From NCBI RefSeq assembly GCF_910592395.1, contig NC_088313.1:8372501-8436500 (forward strand): DNA of 64,000 bases, in the 5' to 3' direction. Each line of letters starts with the position of its first letter. The stretch's first letter is position 1. The stretch comes from Lineus longissimus. Lineage: Eukaryota; Nemertea; Pilidiophora; Heteronemertea; Lineidae. This document shows, piece after piece, positions 59,686 through 64,000 of the stretch. The position numbers and the translations under genes were made by a program. The notes beneath the pieces are model-generated. The model was not told the DNA's origin, did not search any database, and saw only the letters and a program-made list of their open reading frames with translations.

Positions 59686-61703
59686 TTAACTCTCTGTGAG
59701 CACTATTCTGGCTACCCACAACGGGTGACTAACCGGCCTGGGTTGATAGCCAAATTTGGTCTGATCCATGACCGCACACACACCTTTTCCCGCCAGAGGC
59801 TGCATTTGTGCTTGAGACTGCAATATCGGCCACCAGCTCGGGAGTGGCGAAGCACGTGGCACCACTAGGGAGACAGACAACGGTCTGCATTTCGCCGCAA
59901 ACAAGAATCCGATTAGAGGTTGAACCAAACAGAACGGCGGGAAACAGTAATAATTCTCCCCGGACTTCAAACTCTGTGCCAAGCAATTCACTCCTGCCGA
60001 AGAGGGCAGGGGGCATGGGGTGTAATGAGGACGAGGAACACCCTCCCTATCCTTCTGAGCATTAGAATCCAGGGCCATGAGATCGAACGTGTGTGGACCA
60101 TACCTTGACTGCACAACATCCCAAAATCTTGGAGCCAACATACCGTCGCTGGGGGACAACAATCGAGAGGGCGCATCCGCTGGGTTGTCTGCTGAACGCA
60201 CATAATGCAATCTTAACTCACGGTTATACGCGATCGTTAAGGCAAAAATCCTCTTCAGAATTCTATTCAATCTAGCATCCTTCGCCCCTTCATGCTGCCA
60301 GGCCCTCAATAGCGCCATGTTGTCCACATATGCGTCAACGCGCACGTGCCGGACTAAGTGTGGGACTGCCAACATGGTCTTTTCCAAGGCCTCTGCCTCC
60401 TTTAAATGGATTGGTCTCTCATCCCCACTACCAAACATGTCCCTCACCACGATCTCCCCTACGATGCCCCCCCACGCGAACTTGCTGGCATCCGTTGACA
60501 GGGGGATGGAGACATGCCTGTCTTCCCGCCACGGCATTCATTGCACCTCTGGCTTTTCAATAAATTCCCAAGTAGCAATTTCATCTGCCAGCGAGGTATC
60601 TACTAGCACCATTCGTGATGACCTACTGACCTTAGAAATTGCCCTTGCCATTTCCCGTATGTAAAGTTTAGCCGCCGGCACGCAGAGGCAAAACGAAATG
60701 CACTTCCCCATAAGCCTCTGCAGCACTTTGATGTGAACCTGGCCTGCTGCCAAGATCTCAAGTCTGAGTCGGGCAAATGACTCAATTTTCTCTTTCGGAA
60801 TGGAGAAATGCCTGCTATCAGCGTGCACATTGAAACCCAGATGTTTCATCACCTTATGTGGCCTCCACGTGATCTTGTTGTACGCAAAGGTGAACCCCAG
60901 TCTAGTGAGACAATAACATGAGTAATACAGAGACAGGCCCGTAGACTGCACTGGTGTAGCAGACGCACAGAAATGGGCAGGGCCCAAAAACCTGTCGTCC
61001 AAGTACTGCGTAGTCACGACCGATCGGGACCGTAAGAATTCCGTCACTTGCATACCCACTGTCTGGTATATAAACGGAGACAATTTCCAACCAAATGGCA
61101 ATGTCGCATAAGTCATAAACCAACCCGCCCACTCGCCGTGAGCTTTATCCCATCGTACGCTGATTTTTCATCTGTACTCGCTATGACGTCACCCTTAGCT
61201 AACAGCCCCGGGACTACCGCCAATGTCTCCAGACTAAAGGATTCCCCCTTCATGAACAGATTTAAAAACCGCTCATCGTGACACAACCTATTCTTTTTTG
61301 TACCCGGGACCATAACTAGGGGCATGACTACCTTAGGTGGTTCTACTTCCCCAACACGGCCCAACAAATTCAGGGAACCATTTCGCAATCTATCCTCCAA
61401 CTGCCTGGAGATCTCCCTACTATACTGTGCACATGTATTGTGGTTTCTAAACATGCTTGGCGGGGGTGCATCATGATCAAACGACCGGCCTTGGAAATTC
61501 CCTTTAAATGACTGAAAGAATTCCGATACCTCCACCCCATTCTGAATCCAACTTAGCACCCTCTTTGAACTCCCGTTATTAACCAACGTAGTAATTTGTT
61601 GCCAATCTTGTAAATTCTCGTGAAGTTGTCTCGCCACAAACTGATCAGGGTCCCTCAGCGGCAAACCCGACAAAAGGTCCTCCCATCCCGCTCCGTCTTG
61701 CAC
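59686..61703 (-). pseudogene. Reverse transcriptase with RNase H, frameshift and stop
   Basis: Reading downward from 61703: VMPLVMVPGTKKN, HDERFLNLFM and STDEKSAYDGI begin the reverse transcriptase. A shift occurs near 61116, then TYATLPFGWKLSPFIYQT and the catalytic YLDDRFLG. An in-frame TGA near 60540 separates it from RNase H (STDASKFAWGGI, then LKEAEALEKTM, AYVDNMALLRAW, SADNPADAPSRL). All key catalytic blocks are present. Upstream to about 61850 the sequence still looks coding in another register. Confidence 0.82.
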
Positions 61704-62233
61704 CCACGGCTCCTTAAATGGACTAGCCTGTGACTTTGGAGTAGGGAGGGGTTGTCCCTTGCAATCAATCCAAGCCAGCTTGTGTCTGCTATTGACCGCG
61801 TCCGCAGGATTGAAACCAGAATCTCGTTCCCACGAAGGAATCTCGCCATACTGTACAGCCTGAAAGAGACAATCAGCCTTGAACTAATTGTCATTACCCC
61901 TGATTGCAAGGGAACCCCCTCCCTACCCCCGCGTGGCGAGCCACTGGGACTTAGCTGTCCCTAGGGATACAGAGGAGAACCCATAGACCGCGAGCCAAAG
62001 AGATGACTTATGCATTTGCATACCCACTCATTAAGCAGACACCAGGCAGACCAGGTGCACTTTCGACCTATTATGAAGCTGTCGTGCATCCCAGTCAAAT
62101 CAAAAACCTTATGGTACACATTATAGAAGATGCTAAACCTAGCCCTAAATACTAATTCGGGAGCAACACTACCCGAAATTGATAGCTAATTTGCCTTAAT
62201 TATTCTAAGCCTAGACTACCGCCAGACACGTGC

Positions 62234-62899
62234 CTATTCTGCTGCCGGCGGTGCATTATTCTTGGGACACGCTGCTGCCAAATGGTCCGGGGACCTACAG
62301 ATATAACACAGGCGAGGTTTCAATGGGCCTCCCTGCTGACCGCCGCGCGGCCTACCCCAATACCCTCTGCCTCGCCCCCTCCATGCTCCCCCGTATTGAC
62401 CCCCCGCTTGCATCCCCCACGGTGCCATAGATGCAGCGAATGGGGCACCAACGTTGGTCGCGGACCTAGGATTCTTTTTCTGCACCTTCAGCCAACTGTC
62501 CACGCTACCATTCACTTTCTTCGCCGTGTCCGACCCCACCAATTTAATCACTAGACCATGAAGTGGAACGTCCAATCCTTCCTTGGATTTCACTGCCTTT
62601 AAGGCCATCTTGTAATGATCTTTTTCCGCTACGTCATGGATAGCCGCTGTGTCAGCCAGCACTTCCATGCCAGCTATCAAGGCGGCATTTGAAGACGTTG
62701 CCCTCTCCGCTAACGCCCTTACCTGCGCCAACGCCGTTTCCGCCGAAGACGCCCCTTTTGCTTGTTTCAACTTCTTCAACTCCGCCTCCAGGGAGTCCAG
62801 CCGCCCGGCCTGTTTGTCCTCATCAGGCGCCGCCTGAAAATATAAAAGAGCCCAAGCCATCACCAACTCTGTAACGGTGTGTTCACTTTCTAACAACAC
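62234..62899 (-). CDS. Gag-like protein with CCHC zinc knuckle, 221 aa
   Basis: The frame is open to the stop at 62234. It has a coiled-coil-like section (DSLEAELKKLKQAK), a glycine/arginine-rich section (WRGRGRGYWGRPRGGQQGG) and a zinc knuckle CYICRSPDHLAAAC (CX2CX4HX4C), then NNAPPAAE. It binds the element RNA. The first codon shown is not ATG; it may be spliced from, or read through from, the upstream exon ending at 63563. Confidence 0.7.
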   Translation of the reverse strand: MLLESEHTVTELVMAWALLYFQAAPDEDKQAGRLDSLEAELKKLKQAKGASSAETALAQVRALAERATSSNAALIAGMEVLADTAAIHDVAEKDHYKMALKAVKSKEGLDVPLHGLVIKLVGSDTAKKVNGSVDSWLKVQKKNPRSATNVGAPFAASMAPWGMQAGGQYGGAWRGRGRGYWGRPRGGQQGGPLKPRLCYICRSPDHLAAACPKNNAPPAAE

Positions 62900-63448
62900 T
62901 TAATTCGTAACTCGAGCATTTTAGGCAACGTATCCCGCTCTGGCCTTACAGGTTGAGGTTCGCGTTGTAACGCCGTCGTAACCGCTTGTTTCGAATGTCG
63001 CCAACCCCCAAGACAAGACCTGTCCTGACTCCCGCGCAAGAACATTGGCTTACCCTCTTAGTGGCCGTTTTTTGCTGCGTAGGCTGGTCCGGCGTCGGGT
63101 CAGGCCTGTCTGTACCGGACATAGCTGTTGCTGGCGCCGGCACGCTCACCATCTGCCTCCCGCTATTGGCGTATCTTATCGCCGTGTGACACACTAACTG
63201 TCTTGACCATATAGTGTCATCTAAGTGCGCCATGCCCATCACCACCTGCGATAGAAATATGTCATGATATTACCAACTGCACCCGACCGAAAGAAGACCC
63301 GACTGCCATTGGGCGTCACCGCACCGTAATCTGATAAAACTGAGAGCAACACCCACATCATCGGGCATGATCAACATTATGGCCCACCATTGGCACCCAA
63401 GGTCTGTGCTTTTACACGTAAAGGCAAAGCGCCATTTTTATGTTGACA

Positions 63449-63844
63449 TCAAGACCTGCCTGCACCCGTGCGAGGTAGGCATAGACAGTAAGGGACGTAA
63501 CGTCTACTGTGACTCTGTGCCAAGGGTAGCATACCGCGGACCCAGGTAGGGAGAGCACTTACCCCGATCTCGTATCCTGTTAATCCTTTAAAAGCTGTCC
63601 CCAGCTCCTTTCTAGAGTAACTCTGAAGCAGATGCTTCTCCCCAAACGAAGCCATCGTGCCCGGCCGCGCCTTTAACTCGTCGCCGTCACCCAATGCCTG
63701 GACCTGCATTAGAAGCTGTAGCATGTCCCGTCCTATTAGAGACGAACCTGGCTTCAGCCACACCTCTGGTTTCGCCACTGTCCCTGAAGGGCCCGGCTGA
63801 GGCTCTTGATCCCCGGATGGGGGAGTATTCCGAGGTGACGCCAT
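63449..63844 (-). CDS. Leading ORF of the retrotransposon, likely gag exon 1
   Basis: ATG 63844 gives a proline-rich start (MASPRNTPPSGDQEPQPG) and then a helical region (LIGRDMLQLLMQVQALGDGD, ELGTAFKGLTGYEIG). At 63562-63557 the minus strand reads GTAAGT, a splice donor, exactly after GYEIG; the residues beyond look non-native. DIRS-like elements can contain introns, so this is probably the first part of the gag gene. The matching acceptor could not be fixed in phase. Confidence 0.55.
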   Translation of the reverse strand: MASPRNTPPSGDQEPQPGPSGTVAKPEVWLKPGSSLIGRDMLQLLMQVQALGDGDELKARPGTMASFGEKHLLQSYSRKELGTAFKGLTGYEIGVSALPTWVRGMLPLAQSHSRRYVPYCLCLPRTGAGRS

Positions 63845-64000
63845 TTAGAATATGAACAGAAAAGGGGGCACAAAATATTTAGACTCACTGTCAACGAAAG
63901 AGGCAAAGCTCAACTGCCTAGGAAAAGACAAAGGAAGCACCAGGAAGCAACACCCTACTGGCCTACACCCAATCACGTGTCAGCCAAAACCCCCTCTTAT

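Larger units (their letters stand above)
58482..63844 (-). mobile_element. Tyrosine-recombinase retrotransposon (DIRS/Ngaro-like), decayed
   Basis: On the minus strand the order is N-terminal ORF (63844-63449), gag-like ORF (62899-62234), reverse transcriptase with RNase H (61703 to 59686, frameshift and stop), and tyrosine recombinase (59369-58482). Reverse transcriptase followed by tyrosine recombinase defines this order of elements. No methyltransferase-like domain was recognised. The split or inverted terminal repeats that separate DIRS from Ngaro were not located, so the subgroup is open. Confidence 0.8.

Overview
The window is animal genomic DNA, most likely from a marine invertebrate. 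Spliceosomal introns, animal-type transposon families (Merlin, pogo-like, Harbinger, a tyrosine-recombinase retrotransposon, LINE fragments) and the absence of bacterial gene organisation support this. The frequent TAGGCCTA-type words recall deuterostome genomes such as echinoderms, but that is a weak impression. Almost everything here is mobile or mobile-derived.

The centre is a nest of elements. A large Polinton/Maverick (adintovirus-like, 'Polinton A') runs from about 2655 to 50980. Its long terminal inverted repeats lie at 2655-2793 plus 5333-5866 on the left and 49718-50980 on the right. Three later insertions interrupt it: a 2.5 kb DNA transposon inside the left repeat (2794-5328, duplicated target ATTC), a complete second Polinton ('Polinton B', 22995-42170, 199-bp terminal repeats, 6-bp target duplication GACAAC), and a pogo-like transposon (46416-48641, TA target). 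Without them Polinton A would be about 24.4 kb.

Polinton A carries two unknown genes on the minus strand at the left, then on the plus strand a dUTPase, a penton-like capsid protein, several small zinc-binding ORFs, a protein-primed family B DNA polymerase, a PC4-like single-strand DNA-binding protein, a deoxynucleoside kinase, a zinc-ribbon protein, a chromodomain integrase and a packaging ATPase. Beyond Polinton B come a core/lytic peptide-like protein, two further virion-type proteins, a double-jelly-roll major capsid protein and an adenain-like protease. Most of the large genes carry one or two frameshifts or stops, so this is an old inactive copy of a virus-like element that encoded its own nucleotide supply, replication, integration, packaging and capsid maturation.

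Polinton B is younger (two mismatches between its terminal repeats) and AT-richer. It has its own major capsid protein, two penton-like proteins, ATPase, integrase, polymerase (one stop and one frameshift), an HNH-type nuclease and about eight membrane or coiled-coil proteins of unknown role. No protease was recognised. Two features stand out. A family of short double-hairpin repeats (GAGCNNNGCTC next to GGACNNNGTCC) occurs at about 19 loci, many inside reading frames, with compensating stem changes. The start codon of many of its genes lies inside TAAATG, and the ATPase and integrase genes start divergently from a 10-bp palindrome that contains both start codons.

To the left of Polinton A are a truncated Merlin-type transposase exon ending at a splice donor and a possible host exon. 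To the right are a tRNA-like sequence, an apparently intact eight-exon gene for a 455-residue retroviral-type integrase protein (51518-54672; Ginger/GIN1-like), a LINE reverse transcriptase fragment, a Harbinger element whose two genes interlock on opposite strands, and a decayed minus-strand tyrosine-recombinase (DIRS/Ngaro-like) retrotransposon at 58.5-63.8 kb.
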